This document shows, piece after piece, positions 31,982-39,646 of a stretch of DNA of 64,000 nt; position 1 is the first letter of the stretch; each line of letters starts with the position of its first letter. Under the pieces are notes generated by a model. The model searched no databases and was not told the DNA's origin. It worked only from the letters and a program-made list of their open reading frames with translations. Made by a program: the position numbers and the translations under genes. The stretch is taken from assembly GCF_020819595.1 (NCBI RefSeq), contig NZ_JAJHNP010000018.1:62001-126000 (forward strand), read 5' to 3'. The DNA comes from Streptomyces barringtoniae. Lineage in GTDB: Bacteria; Actinomycetota; Actinomycetes; Streptomycetales; Streptomycetaceae.

Positions 31982-32069
31982 GGGTGCTAGGTCTAGCAGC
32001 CTGCGCTGCTAGACCTAGCACCCCCACTAGCACCCCATACCGGCTCTGATCAGCAACCTCGCACCTAGC
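31982..32069. repeat. CTAG-rich inverted repeat, candidate clt/transfer locus
   Basis: GGGTGCTAGGTCTAGCAG (31982-31999) is perfectly inverted at 32006-32023 with a 6-nt spacer. CTAGCACCCC-like units recur just after it (around 32018, 32028 and 32062). Six CTAG tetramers occur in under 100 bp. It lies 10 bp after the translocase stop and has no U-tract, so it may be a cis-acting transfer locus and not only a terminator. Confidence 0.5.
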
Positions 32070-32114
32070 ATCCGACCTGCGAGAACGCCGGAAATCCCGC
32101 CTGGAAGGCACCCC

Positions 32115-32396
32115 ATGACCCTCCTTCTCCCTGCTGGCGCCTGCCTGCTCGTCGTCACTCTCGGTTACGTGAGTCTGTGTCGGGCGAGCCCGTATGGCGA
32201 CTGCCGCAAGTGCCGCGGCTTCGGCTTCGCGATGAAGACCGACCGCAAGGGCCGCATAAAGCGCGGCAAGGACTGCCGCCGCTGCAAGGGCCTCGGCAAG
32301 CGCATACGCGTCGGCCGCCACCTCTACAACCTCTGGCTGCACGTCTACCGCGACGGCAGCGACACCCCCGCCAAGACGCCTCCTGCGAAGGGATAA
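32115..32396 (+). CDS. Small membrane protein with DnaJ-type zinc knuckles
   Basis: 93 residues. Residues 1-22 form a membrane segment or signal anchor. The soluble part has two CxxCxGxG-like motifs, CRKCRGFGF and CRRCKGLGK, spaced by a basic stretch, like the zinc centre of DnaJ. Genes of this type follow tra in several Streptomyces ICEs. The basic soluble face suggests nucleic-acid or membrane-surface contact. Function unknown. Confidence 0.65.
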   Translation: MTLLLPAGACLLVVTLGYVSLCRASPYGDCRKCRGFGFAMKTDRKGRIKRGKDCRRCKGLGKRIRVGRHLYNLWLHVYRDGSDTPAKTPPAKG

Positions 32397-32399
32397 CCG

Positions 32400-32588
32400 A
32401 TGGCCGTCACTGTCTCCCTGGTCGCCCTGTTCGGCCTGGTCCTGTTCTTCCTGCTGCGCTCCAACAGCCTCGGCTACGGCTCCGCGTTCGTCGCCGTGAT
32501 GTTCGGCTTCTACCTCGCTTCCACCGGCGCCTCCGAGCCGGTGAACGAGCTGACCGCCGCCGTCGTCCACGCCCTTAGCAAGATCTAG
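32400..32588 (+). CDS. Small integral membrane protein, 62 aa
   Basis: 62 residues from the ATG at 32400, three bases after the previous stop. Two membrane helices (VTVSLVALFGLVLFFLL and GSAFVAVMFGFYLAST) with a short tail. Read as part of the tra-distal operon; probably a spread-type accessory protein. No motif beyond hydrophobicity. Confidence 0.6.
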   Translation: MAVTVSLVALFGLVLFFLLRSNSLGYGSAFVAVMFGFYLASTGASEPVNELTAAVVHALSKI

Positions 32589-32598
32589 GAGACCAGCC

Positions 32599-33204
32599 AT
32601 GAACGAACCCATCGTTGCGCGGCACTGGCTGGCCATCGCTGCGCCCAAGGCCGCACCCGCCATCGCCACCACGACCGTGCTCGCGCTGGCCCGCATCTGG
32701 AACGCCAACGGCGCCGAACACTCCGTCGGCAACGCCGCGCTGATGACCGTCCTGTCCGCCGGGGCCGCCGCCGCGGGCGTGGCCGCGGGCAGCCACACCG
32801 GAGACAGCACCCTCGTCGGGACCGCGTTCGCCGCCTCCGGCGCGCTCGCCTTCGCGGGCGTGGCCGGATACGCCGACGGACTGCCGCTGCCCCTGCTGCT
32901 GTGGTCCCTGGCCACCGCCGGCGCCTACGGACTCGCCGCCCGCTACTGGCGCACCGACCGCCGCGAGCGCGTCGCCCATGAGCGGGACATGACCGAGCGG
33001 CGCGAGGAATACGCCCACATCGAGCGCGTCGAGACCCTGCGCGCCACGACACAGATCGAGGTGGCCCGGACCGGCGCTGCCTACGCCGAACAGCTCGCAC
33101 AGGCGCTTGTCACCCGCGCCACGCTGCCCGGCTTCGACCCTCGGGCCGTCGAGTCCGCGGGTCTGCCGCACCTGCCCGCCATTGAGACCAGCAAGGAGCA
33201 GTAG
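32599..33204 (+). CDS. Spd-type membrane protein, 201 aa
   Basis: 201 residues from the ATG at 32599, with TAGGAGA upstream. Three or four Ala-rich membrane helices occupy residues 8-115, followed by an Arg/Glu-rich coiled coil (RRERVAHERDMTERREEYAH) and a C-terminal cytoplasmic tail. Topology and place in the operon fit the Spd group of DNA-spread proteins of Streptomyces conjugative elements; I cannot assign a subfamily. Confidence 0.65.
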   Translation: MNEPIVARHWLAIAAPKAAPAIATTTVLALARIWNANGAEHSVGNAALMTVLSAGAAAAGVAAGSHTGDSTLVGTAFAASGALAFAGVAGYADGLPLPLLLWSLATAGAYGLAARYWRTDRRERVAHERDMTERREEYAHIERVETLRATTQIEVARTGAAYAEQLAQALVTRATLPGFDPRAVESAGLPHLPAIETSKEQ

Positions 33205-33207
33205 GCC

Positions 33208-33687
33208 ATGTTCGAGATCCGCATCATCTGCGACCCCGCCGACACCGAACCGATCGTCGCCGCGCTGGACCGCACGTTCACGACCGGCACCGTGAGTGTC
33301 TACCCCTCCCGTGACCGCAAGCGGAACCGCCTCTACGCCCGCGCCGAGTACAAGCCCGCCGACGCAGAGCCCGCCGCATCCTGGCCCACCCCCGAGGAGG
33401 CGTACGCCAGCGCCCCCAGCATCAACAGCGAGATCGGCTGGGTGGCGCGCACTCTCGCTGACGCCGAGTGCTTCACCGAGCTGGATCGGGAGTTCTATCT
33501 GCGCAAGGCCGCGCTGCTGGACCGCATCGCGCTCCTGGATGAACCCCACGATCTGTTCAGTGACGCCACCGAGACCGCCGACGCGGCGGCCGTGTTCTTG
33601 CTGGACATGGACCAGGTGGGCCCGTTCTACGACCCGCGCGCTTACGTCCGCCAGCAGTACGCCCACTCGCTCACCGCCGAGCAGTAG
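33208..33687 (+). CDS. Conserved ICE protein of unknown function, 159 aa
   Basis: 159 residues from the ATG at 33208, three bases after the previous stop. The first 50 residues form a small alpha/beta unit (MFEIRIICDPADTEPIVAAL, then VSVYPSRDRKRNRLYARAEY). The rest is acidic and helical (WVARTLADAECFTELDREF). Frequently placed between spd and replication genes in related elements, as far as I recall. No catalytic signature. Confidence 0.65.
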   Translation: MFEIRIICDPADTEPIVAALDRTFTTGTVSVYPSRDRKRNRLYARAEYKPADAEPAASWPTPEEAYASAPSINSEIGWVARTLADAECFTELDREFYLRKAALLDRIALLDEPHDLFSDATETADAAAVFLLDMDQVGPFYDPRAYVRQQYAHSLTAEQ

Positions 33688-33695
33688 CTGTGGCT

Positions 33696-33732
33696 GGGGC
33701 GGTCGCCTCTCGCCAAAGACCGCGACCGCCCC
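33696..33732 (+). promoter_or_regulatory. Leader stem-loop 2 (GCCAAAGAC loop)
   Basis: GGGGCGGTCGC pairs with GCGACCGCCCC around the loop CTCTCGCCAAAGACC, identical to the loop at 26,644-26,658. It ends 39 nt before the ATG at 33772. The innermost pair is C-G here and T-A in copy 1. Confidence 0.6.
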
Positions 33733-33771
33733 GGTTCTCCGTCCCTTCGACAGAAACAGGAGACCTCCAGC

Positions 33772-34689
33772 ATGACACCTGCCCGCAAGACCCCGCGCCC
33801 CCGCGGCGTGGATCACCAGGACAGCAACCATCTGCGCACCGCGCTCTACCTCGCGGCGGCCGGTGTGCCGGTGCTGCCGCTGCGGGACGGGAAGGTGCCG
33901 TTCGGCAACTGCCGTGCGTGCGCCAAGAACGCGTGCGGCGGGCGGCCGAACATGAAGCGCGCGGGCACCTGCAACTGCCACGCCCCCTGCCACGCGTGGG
34001 CCGCTGCCACGACCGACCGGAACGTCATCGTTTCCCCTCTGTGGGGGGCGGCATGGGAGCGGGCCGTGTGCGTCGGCTACCACCCTGGCGGGGCGGGGTT
34101 GACCGTGGTCGACCTCGACAACGCGGCGGCCGTCGCCTGGGCCCGCGAGGCCCTGCCCGCCACCCGAACCGTGGCGACGACGCGCGGTGAACACTGGATC
34201 TACCGGGGCGTCATGGGCTCACACAACGCGGTCCGGGCGGGCGTCGACATCAAGTCCCTTATGTCGTACGCCCGTTGGCTCGGTCCGGGCACCGGCAGCA
34301 TGGCCGATCTGCCGTCGGCCGTCCGCGCCCTGGTGGTGAAGGAAGAGACCACCCCCGCCCGCGGGGAGGTGGTCTCTTCCCTCCCCGAGCGCGCCACCTG
34401 GGACTGGACGGTGGCCACCGGCTGCCGCCACACCGACGGCTACCTCCGCACCGGCCTGGCACGTGGCCTCACCCTCGTGCGTTCCCGCGTCGAATCCGGC
34501 GCCGGATCACAGGCGTTCGGCGTGGCCCGGTTCCTCGCCGCACAGCACACCGCCTGCCCCGGTCCGTGCGGACTGGACGTGATCGGGGCAGAGATCGTGG
34601 CCGCGGCCGTCTCGGTCGGTGTCCCCGAGCCCTACGCCCGCCGCGCGGTCGCCAACGGCCTCAGCGCGGCCGAGAGGGGCGCCGCATGA
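33772..34689 (+). CDS. Primase-polymerase (Prim-Pol) domain replication protein
   Basis: 305 residues from the ATG at 33772, with CAGGAG upstream. This is the bifunctional DNA primase/polymerase N-terminal domain: LYLAAAGVPVLPLRDGK at the start, a Cys-rich insertion (CRACAKNACGG, then CNCHAPCHAW), the metal-binding VVDLDN with Asp114 and Asp116, TTRGEHWIYRG and DIKSLMSYARWLGPG. Prim-Pol initiators define one replication class of actinomycete ICEs (RepPP type), in contrast to the RepSA type of pSAM2. It pairs with the DUF3987 helicase-like gene two frames downstream and would prime replication of the excised circle. Confidence 0.85.
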   Translation: MTPARKTPRPRGVDHQDSNHLRTALYLAAAGVPVLPLRDGKVPFGNCRACAKNACGGRPNMKRAGTCNCHAPCHAWAAATTDRNVIVSPLWGAAWERAVCVGYHPGGAGLTVVDLDNAAAVAWAREALPATRTVATTRGEHWIYRGVMGSHNAVRAGVDIKSLMSYARWLGPGTGSMADLPSAVRALVVKEETTPARGEVVSSLPERATWDWTVATGCRHTDGYLRTGLARGLTLVRSRVESGAGSQAFGVARFLAAQHTACPGPCGLDVIGAEIVAAAVSVGVPEPYARRAVANGLSAAERGAA

Positions 34690-34850
34690 CCTATAAGCCC
34701 GTCAACCCCCCGAAACGCCCTCAGAACGCCACACAGGCCGCACCACGGGCCGCCGTAGGCGACCGAAGGAACGTCGCCGAAGGCGTCCGCACTGCACTTG
34801 GTCCTGACCCGCACGTCGGCGATCCCACTGGAGGGAGGGCAGCCTCATGA
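34686..34850 (+). CDS. Small coupled ORF, 54 aa
   Basis: 54 residues. Its ATG overlaps the Prim-Pol stop and its stop overlaps the start of the DUF3987 gene, both as ATGA. The sequence is Pro/Arg/Ala-rich (MTYKPVNPPKRPQNATQAAP) and probably disordered. It may serve mainly to keep ribosomes loaded between the two replication genes. It is counted as a gene because both junctions are exact overlaps. Confidence 0.45.
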   Translation: MTYKPVNPPKRPQNATQAAPRAAVGDRRNVAEGVRTALGPDPHVGDPTGGRAAS

Positions 34851-36391
34851 CCGCACAGCCTGTGGACCACGCCGACCTGTGGGCCGGACTGCCCACCCTC
34901 GACCAGCCGCCCGCACCCGTGTGGGAGGACCCCGTCCCCCTCGCCGGACCCCGCAAGCTCGCCCCCTTCCCCACTGCCTCCCTACCGGGGTGGCTGCGGG
35001 AGTTCGTGGCCGCGGTCGCCGAGGAGACACAGACCCCCGTCGACCTCGCCGGATGCATCTCTCTGTCCGTGCTCGCCACCGCGGCGGGCGGTAGGGCAGT
35101 GGTGCAGGTGCGCGGACACTGGCGCGAGCCCACAAACCTTTATGTCGTCGTCTCGCTGCCGCCCGCCAACCGCAAGTCCGCAGTGTTCGGCCTGCTCACC
35201 GACCCGCTGTACGAGGCCGAACAGCAACTCCGCACGCTGACCCAACCGGCCATCGTGGAAGCCGAGATGACCGCCCGCCTCGCCAAGGAGGCAGCCGACA
35301 AGGCCACCGCCAAGGCGGCATCCGCGAGCGCGGACGAGCGGGATGAACTGGTCTCCACGGCGATCGCACTGGCGCAGACCGCGGAGAGCGTCAGCGTGCC
35401 GGCCAAACCGCAGTTGCTCGCCGACGACACCACCGCCGAGACGGTCACCTCCCGCATGGCCGAGCAGGGCGGCCGGATCTCCGTCATGTCCGCCGAGGGC
35501 GACATCTTCGACATCATCGCCGGACGCTACTCCGGCAAGCCCAACATGGGCGTCTTCCTCAAAGGCCACGCCGGAGACCGCCTCAAGGTCGACCGGCAGA
35601 CCCGAGAGGAATACATCGAACACCCCGCCCTCACCATGGGGCTGTGCGTGCAGCCACAGGTCTTGGACGACATCGGACGCCAGGACGGGTTCAAGGGCCG
35701 CGGCCTGCTCGGCAGGTTCCTCTATTCGGTACCTGAATCGCTGGTCGGCCGCCGCAAGATCGAGCCGGACCCCATCCCCGAGCAGGTGATGGAGACCTAC
35801 CGGCGCCACGTCCTCGACCTGACGCTGTTCCTCGCCGAATGGACCGATCCGGCCCTCATCCAGCTCACCCCCGAGGCGGTCGCCGCCCTCAAAGCCTTTC
35901 AGGCACGGGTGGAACCCATGCTGGAAGCCCGCGGCGGCATCATGGGCCAGATCGGCGACTGGGGCGGCAAGCTGGTCGGCGCCACCGCCCGCATGGCCGC
36001 CCTGCTCCACCTCGCCGAACACCTCACCAAAGGGCACACGGTGCCCGTGGCGGAAGCAACCATGCGCGACGCAATCGCGCTGGCCGAGTACTTCATCAGC
36101 CACAGCCTGGCCGCGTTCGACTCCATGGGCGCCGACCGCATCGTCGAGCGCGCCCGCACCGTGCTGGAAGTCCTCCACTCCCACGGGTGGCGCGAGGTCA
36201 GCAAGCGCGACCTCATGGTCAAGCTCTCCCGCTCCGAGTTCCGCACCGCCAACGACCTCGATCCGGTCCTGGCCCTGCTGGAAGACCACGGATACGTGCG
36301 CGCCCAAGCCGTCCAGCGCACCGGAGGACGCGGCCGGCCGCCCTCCCCCCGCTACCTCATCCACCCCCGCCTGACCGACCCGACCGCCTGA
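34847..36391 (+). CDS. DUF3987 replication protein (helicase-like)
   Basis: 514 residues from the ATG at 34847. DUF3987 pattern: LPGWLREFVAAVAEETQTP, then LAGCISLSVLATAAGG, and a P-loop-like segment SLPPANRKSAVFG with Lys110. Further on are a conserved SAEGDIFDIIAGRYSGKPN, then LTMGLCVQPQVLDDIG, then GLLGRFLYSVPES. A C-terminal winged-helix-like stretch (EVSKRDLMVKLSRSE) may bind DNA. Such proteins accompany Prim-Pol domains, fused or adjacent, in phage and plasmid replication modules. Here the two are separate genes in one coupled operon. The product probably loads or moves on DNA at the iteron region just downstream. Confidence 0.8.
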   Translation: MTAQPVDHADLWAGLPTLDQPPAPVWEDPVPLAGPRKLAPFPTASLPGWLREFVAAVAEETQTPVDLAGCISLSVLATAAGGRAVVQVRGHWREPTNLYVVVSLPPANRKSAVFGLLTDPLYEAEQQLRTLTQPAIVEAEMTARLAKEAADKATAKAASASADERDELVSTAIALAQTAESVSVPAKPQLLADDTTAETVTSRMAEQGGRISVMSAEGDIFDIIAGRYSGKPNMGVFLKGHAGDRLKVDRQTREEYIEHPALTMGLCVQPQVLDDIGRQDGFKGRGLLGRFLYSVPESLVGRRKIEPDPIPEQVMETYRRHVLDLTLFLAEWTDPALIQLTPEAVAALKAFQARVEPMLEARGGIMGQIGDWGGKLVGATARMAALLHLAEHLTKGHTVPVAEATMRDAIALAEYFISHSLAAFDSMGADRIVERARTVLEVLHSHGWREVSKRDLMVKLSRSEFRTANDLDPVLALLEDHGYVRAQAVQRTGGRGRPPSPRYLIHPRLTDPTA

Positions 36392-36397
36392 CCCCCG

Positions 36398-36653
36398 CAA
36401 CAGAAACCACAGAATCACAGAAATAACCCTGGCAAGCCCCTGACCAGCACAAACATCCCGGTCAGGGGCTTGCGGGGTGCTGCCACAGAAACGAACCGAG
36501 AAGCCACAGAAATAACTCGGCATCGACCCCCACCGGTCCGGCCGCCTATTTCTGTGGAACTTTCCGCGATTTCTGTGGCAACCCCCGCCGCGGGGCATCA
36601 CCGCAGGTCAGCCCCCAAATCCAGGGTTTCTGTGGTTTTCGTGGTTTCTGTGG
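36398..36653. repeat. Iteron-like array of CCACAGAAA / TTTCTGTGG
   Basis: Six exact 9-bp copies: CCACAGAAA at 36483 and 36504, TTTCTGTGG at 36549, 36570, 36627 and 36645. Degenerate copies lie at about 36399, 36407, 36415 and 36636. Forward copies lie left and inverted copies right of about 36,530. Four neighbours are spaced 21 bp apart in pairs (36483/36504, 36549/36570), two helical turns. Candidate replication origin or Xis/regulator binding region. Confidence 0.7.
36432..36473 (+). terminator. Stem-loop after the DUF3987 gene
   Basis: GCAAGCCCCTGACC (36432-36445) pairs perfectly with GGTCAGGGGCTTGC (36460-36473). It lies inside the iteron region and would end the replication operon transcript before xis-int. 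Confidence 0.6.
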
Positions 36654-36707
36654 CGGCTCTCGGCTGGTCCCACCACCTTCCCTTGCCCTCTCGCCCAAGG
36701 AGGAGTC

Positions 36708-36899
36708 TTGGCCAAGCCCCGCGACGAGATGTTGACCATCCCCGACGTCATAGAAGAGATCGGCGTACCCCGAGCGACGTTCTACCGCTGGCGCTCCTGC
36801 AAAAAGGGGCCCAAATCCATCAAGCTCCCGAACGGCGCTGTTCGCATCCGCCGGTCCGAGCTGAACCGTTGGCTTGAATCGCTGGAGGAGAGCGCGTGA
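36708..36899 (+). CDS. xis: Excisionase / MerR-like HTH protein
   Basis: 63 residues from a TTG at 36708 with an ideal AAGGAGGAG 5 nt upstream, which decides the start. HTH pattern: MLTIPDVIEEIGVPRATFYR, then GPKSIKLPNGAVRIRRSELNRWL, the small winged-helix form used by recombination directionality factors. It overlaps the integrase start (GTGA), the standard xis-int arrangement of actinomycete ICEs. It bends DNA at the att site to favour excision. Confidence 0.8.
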   Translation: MAKPRDEMLTIPDVIEEIGVPRATFYRWRSCKKGPKSIKLPNGAVRIRRSELNRWLESLEESA

Positions 36900-38368
36900 C
36901 GAATGGCACTACCCCGGGGGTTGGGAAGAACATCACCCCAGCCCCGGAAGGGTTCTCCTTCGACGTACGTCTATGGAAGGTGACCAAAGCGCAGAGCAAA
37001 ACCCGTCCTCACCAACTCCGTTGGAAAGTGGGCGGAAAGGTCAGCAGCGCCACATTCGCTACATCGGCACTTGCAGAGAGTCGCCGATCCGAACTTTGGC
37101 AAGCCATGCGTAGGGGAGAGGCTTTCCGAATCAAGGACGGACTCCCCGAGTCTGAGGTACGGCAGGCGGAAGCAGAAGCAGCCGCACAAGCTAAGGCCAA
37201 GCTGGACCCCACTTGGTGGGAATTCACGCGTGAGTTCATGAAGCGCCGTTGGCGCACCGCAGCGGCAAAGACGAGAGAGGGCTTCGCGGACAGCCTTGCC
37301 TCGGCAGCTCTGGGGATGATTGGGGATGGGCCCGATGCTCCAGAACTCCCTGAGGTGCGGCGGGCCGTGAGGTGGTCCGTCGTGCCTGCTCACGAGAATG
37401 AGGAGCCCCCACCGGACCTGGAGAAGGTCTGCACGTGGCTCGCGGAGAACTCTCTGCCTCTGTCGGCTCTGATGGAAACTGGCATCGCTGAGGATGTCCA
37501 TTACCGGCTGGCTTACAGGCTGGACGGCAAGTTGGCTGCCAAGGACACGTACAAGCGTCGTCGGCGCGGCTTCAACGCAGCCATGGCGTACGCGATCCAA
37601 AAGGGGTATCTGGACGAAAGCCCGATTGCCGGACTGGAGCGGCCCGCCACTGCTGCCAGTGGTCCAATCGACCCGCGAGTGCTCATGAACGCAGTGCAGG
37701 GGCGAGAGTTCCTGACGGCCGTCTCCTATGTGGGGTCAGTGCACCGAAACCGAGGAAGGCGTCTGGTCGCCTTTTTCGGCTGCATCCTGTACGCCGCGAT
37801 GCGTCCGGCGGAAGTCGTGGGGCTGCGACTGGATGACTGCCACTTCCCGGAAAAGGGATGGGGCGTGCTCACTTTGCGGGAAACGCGTCCCGTATCGGGT
37901 AAGAAATGGACCGATTCCGGTGACCGGCACGACAAGCGGGGACTAAAGATGCGGGACCCCGAGGCGGACCGGCCGGTGCCGATTCCGCCGGTCCTGGTGG
38001 CGATGCTTCGGGCGCACGTGAAGGAGTTCGGCACTGCGGCCGACGGCCGACTCTTCCAGAACGAGCGGGGCGGCCTGGTGGGTACATCGAGCTACTGGCG
38101 TGTCTGGCAGGAGGCCCGGCCCTTCGCCTTCCCGCCGCACAAGGTCACGTCCCCGCTGGCCCGGAAGCCCTACGACGGGCGAGCCACGTGCATCACGGAC
38201 TGGCTCCGCTCCGGCCTTCCGGTGGCGGAGGTGGCCCGCCGTGCTGGTACGTCCCCGGAGGTCATCGACCGCCACTACGCCGGCTGTCTCGACAACAGTG
38301 AAGCGGAGGACAACAAGAAGATCGAAAAGGTGATGGGGTGGGGAGGGGAGGATGAGGTCGACGCCTAA
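36896..38368 (+). CDS. int: Tyrosine site-specific integrase of element B
   Basis: 490 residues from the GTG at 36896. An N-terminal arm/SAM-like domain is followed by the catalytic domain: box I Arg in LYAAMRPAEVVGLRLDD, box II in KPYDGRATCITDWLRSG (Tyr replaces the usual His of HxxR), AGTSPEV, and nucleophile Tyr in IDRHYAG. All catalytic residues expected for this ICE subfamily are in place. It lies 1.2 kb from the tRNA-Arg att site and would recombine the 43-bp repeats at 20,701 and 39,604. A closely related remnant is present at 18,890. Confidence 0.9.
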   Translation: MTNGTTPGVGKNITPAPEGFSFDVRLWKVTKAQSKTRPHQLRWKVGGKVSSATFATSALAESRRSELWQAMRRGEAFRIKDGLPESEVRQAEAEAAAQAKAKLDPTWWEFTREFMKRRWRTAAAKTREGFADSLASAALGMIGDGPDAPELPEVRRAVRWSVVPAHENEEPPPDLEKVCTWLAENSLPLSALMETGIAEDVHYRLAYRLDGKLAAKDTYKRRRRGFNAAMAYAIQKGYLDESPIAGLERPATAASGPIDPRVLMNAVQGREFLTAVSYVGSVHRNRGRRLVAFFGCILYAAMRPAEVVGLRLDDCHFPEKGWGVLTLRETRPVSGKKWTDSGDRHDKRGLKMRDPEADRPVPIPPVLVAMLRAHVKEFGTAADGRLFQNERGGLVGTSSYWRVWQEARPFAFPPHKVTSPLARKPYDGRATCITDWLRSGLPVAEVARRAGTSPEVIDRHYAGCLDNSEAEDNKKIEKVMGWGGEDEVDA

Positions 38369-38453
38369 AGCGGATCTATTGTGAACAGCGCCAAACAACG
38401 AGAGGGCGGGATCCATTGGCGTCGGGTTGCGCTCTCTCGGGTGGCCATCTGCT

Positions 38454-39410
38454 CTATGCAGTGCTGGGTGGAGTATCTGCGTTGGCATTCGGCGGCGAGG
38501 CCGCTGTACCCGATACCATGGCTTGGACGAGAGAGGTAACAATTTCCGCCCGTTGCACGTCGCTCAGCTTGGCGTCAGCCGCTAGGCGTTCGGCAGCCAG
38601 GTAGCGTGCGAACTCAAGTGGCTGCTCAAAGTAGGCCCGCAGGTGTCCAGCCGAGGCTTCTTGAGACCGGACGAACGTCCCGCTGACGTAGCCGGCCAAG
38701 GCAGCCGACACTCCGCCCAAGGCCCCAGCCACAACGCTGCCCGTCGTCGTGCTGGCTGTCAGCGCAACGATGACGAAGGCAAATAGAAGAGCGAAGCCGA
38801 TCCCCATGGCTATCTGGGCATTGCGGAACGACCGTTTGGCCTGACTCAGTGCGATGCCGTGATAGTGATCCAGCCTGGCGTGCGTCAGCGTCCATAGCTC
38901 CGATAGCGTAAGTAGGTTTCGTCCATTGGGTGGGGTGGCTTCCGCTATCGTGCTTGGATCCCTTGAAACGGAGTCTTCACGCCCGTTTTCTTCTGTAGGT
39001 TCGGGGCTTCCGTTTCCGGTCGAACTACCCTCACCTCGGTCTAGGAACTGTTGCAGTTGCTGGACCAGGTCGGAGGCATTCTCGCTACCGCGAACAGTGA
39101 TCTCTGCGTCGCCGTATGTCAGAGTGACGGAACCTGACGGACGCAGAGCGCGCTCCAGGCCCTGTTCTGCTTGCCGAACGCGCAGTCGGCTGTCTGCTAT
39201 CTCAGACGCTTCGCTCCGGTCGGCACGGTATGACGTCCAGGCTAAGTAGGCTGGCGCCAGACCTGAGGCAACGGTCACCGCAACTGCTGCTGCTGCCAAG
39301 TGCAAGATCAGGGCGAGGCCAATCGCAGCACTCGCGCCTATCAGCGCCAACGCCAGGTACGTCAGACCGGCGCGTGCCTGTCTCTGGCCGGAGTCCCCAC
39401 CGTTCTCCAT
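38454..39410 (-). CDS. Membrane protein with TRADD-N-associated-type 2TM segment
   Basis: 318 residues from the ATG at 39410. Two N-terminal membrane helices (residues about 15-60) are followed by a charged helical linker, a short predicted beta segment (SVTLTYGDAEITVRG) and an acidic low-complexity stretch. Then comes a block like the TRADD-N-associated membrane domain: LDHYHGIALSQAKRSFRNAQ, a helix pair IAMGIGFALLFAFVIVAL and SVVAGALGGVSAALAGYVSG, then TFVRSQEASAGHLRAYFEQP. In other bacteria this domain anchors signalling or effector modules of predicted conflict systems. It is cargo in the slot between int and the att site. The domain call is from recollection. Confidence 0.6.
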   Translation of the reverse strand: MENGGDSGQRQARAGLTYLALALIGASAAIGLALILHLAAAAVAVTVASGLAPAYLAWTSYRADRSEASEIADSRLRVRQAEQGLERALRPSGSVTLTYGDAEITVRGSENASDLVQQLQQFLDRGEGSSTGNGSPEPTEENGREDSVSRDPSTIAEATPPNGRNLLTLSELWTLTHARLDHYHGIALSQAKRSFRNAQIAMGIGFALLFAFVIVALTASTTTGSVVAGALGGVSAALAGYVSGTFVRSQEASAGHLRAYFEQPLEFARYLAAERLAADAKLSDVQRAEIVTSLVQAMVSGTAASPPNANADTPPSTA

Positions 39411-39519
39411 GAGGCAACATCTTGGCGTACGTCGTTCACATCTGATCCCGTAATGCGGATCTCGCCCGCAGAGGGGTCTATCGCAGGTCTATCGCGATCA
39501 GCACGCAGCAGCGACAAAG

Positions 39520-39548
39520 AGCGGGACCCAGTGAGACTGGATCCCGCT
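39520..39548 (-). terminator. tRNA-Arg terminator supplied by element B
   Basis: Read on the minus strand, AGCGGGATCCAGT pairs with ACTGGGTCCCGCT around CTC. The only non-Watson-Crick pair is a U-G that works on the minus-strand RNA only, matching the direction of the tRNA. CTTTG follows. Confidence 0.65.
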
Positions 39549-39603
39549 CTTCGTGTATGGCATCTGCGCTGGTCAACCGCATCATCGTGCTGGTTGAAGC
39601 GAA

Positions 39604-39646
39604 GTGCCCCCGGCAGGATTCGAACCTGCGCACACGGCTCCGGAGG
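39604..39646 (-). repeat. Right att repeat of element B, within tRNA-Arg
   Basis: 43 bases identical to 20,701-20,743. The repeat covers the tRNA from its discriminator base to the anticodon, so integration at this site rebuilds an intact tRNA gene. Confidence 0.9.

Noticed and set aside
36470..36877. Open frame across the iteron region into xis
   Set aside because: Low-complexity translation of repeats, out of frame with xis and without a ribosome site.
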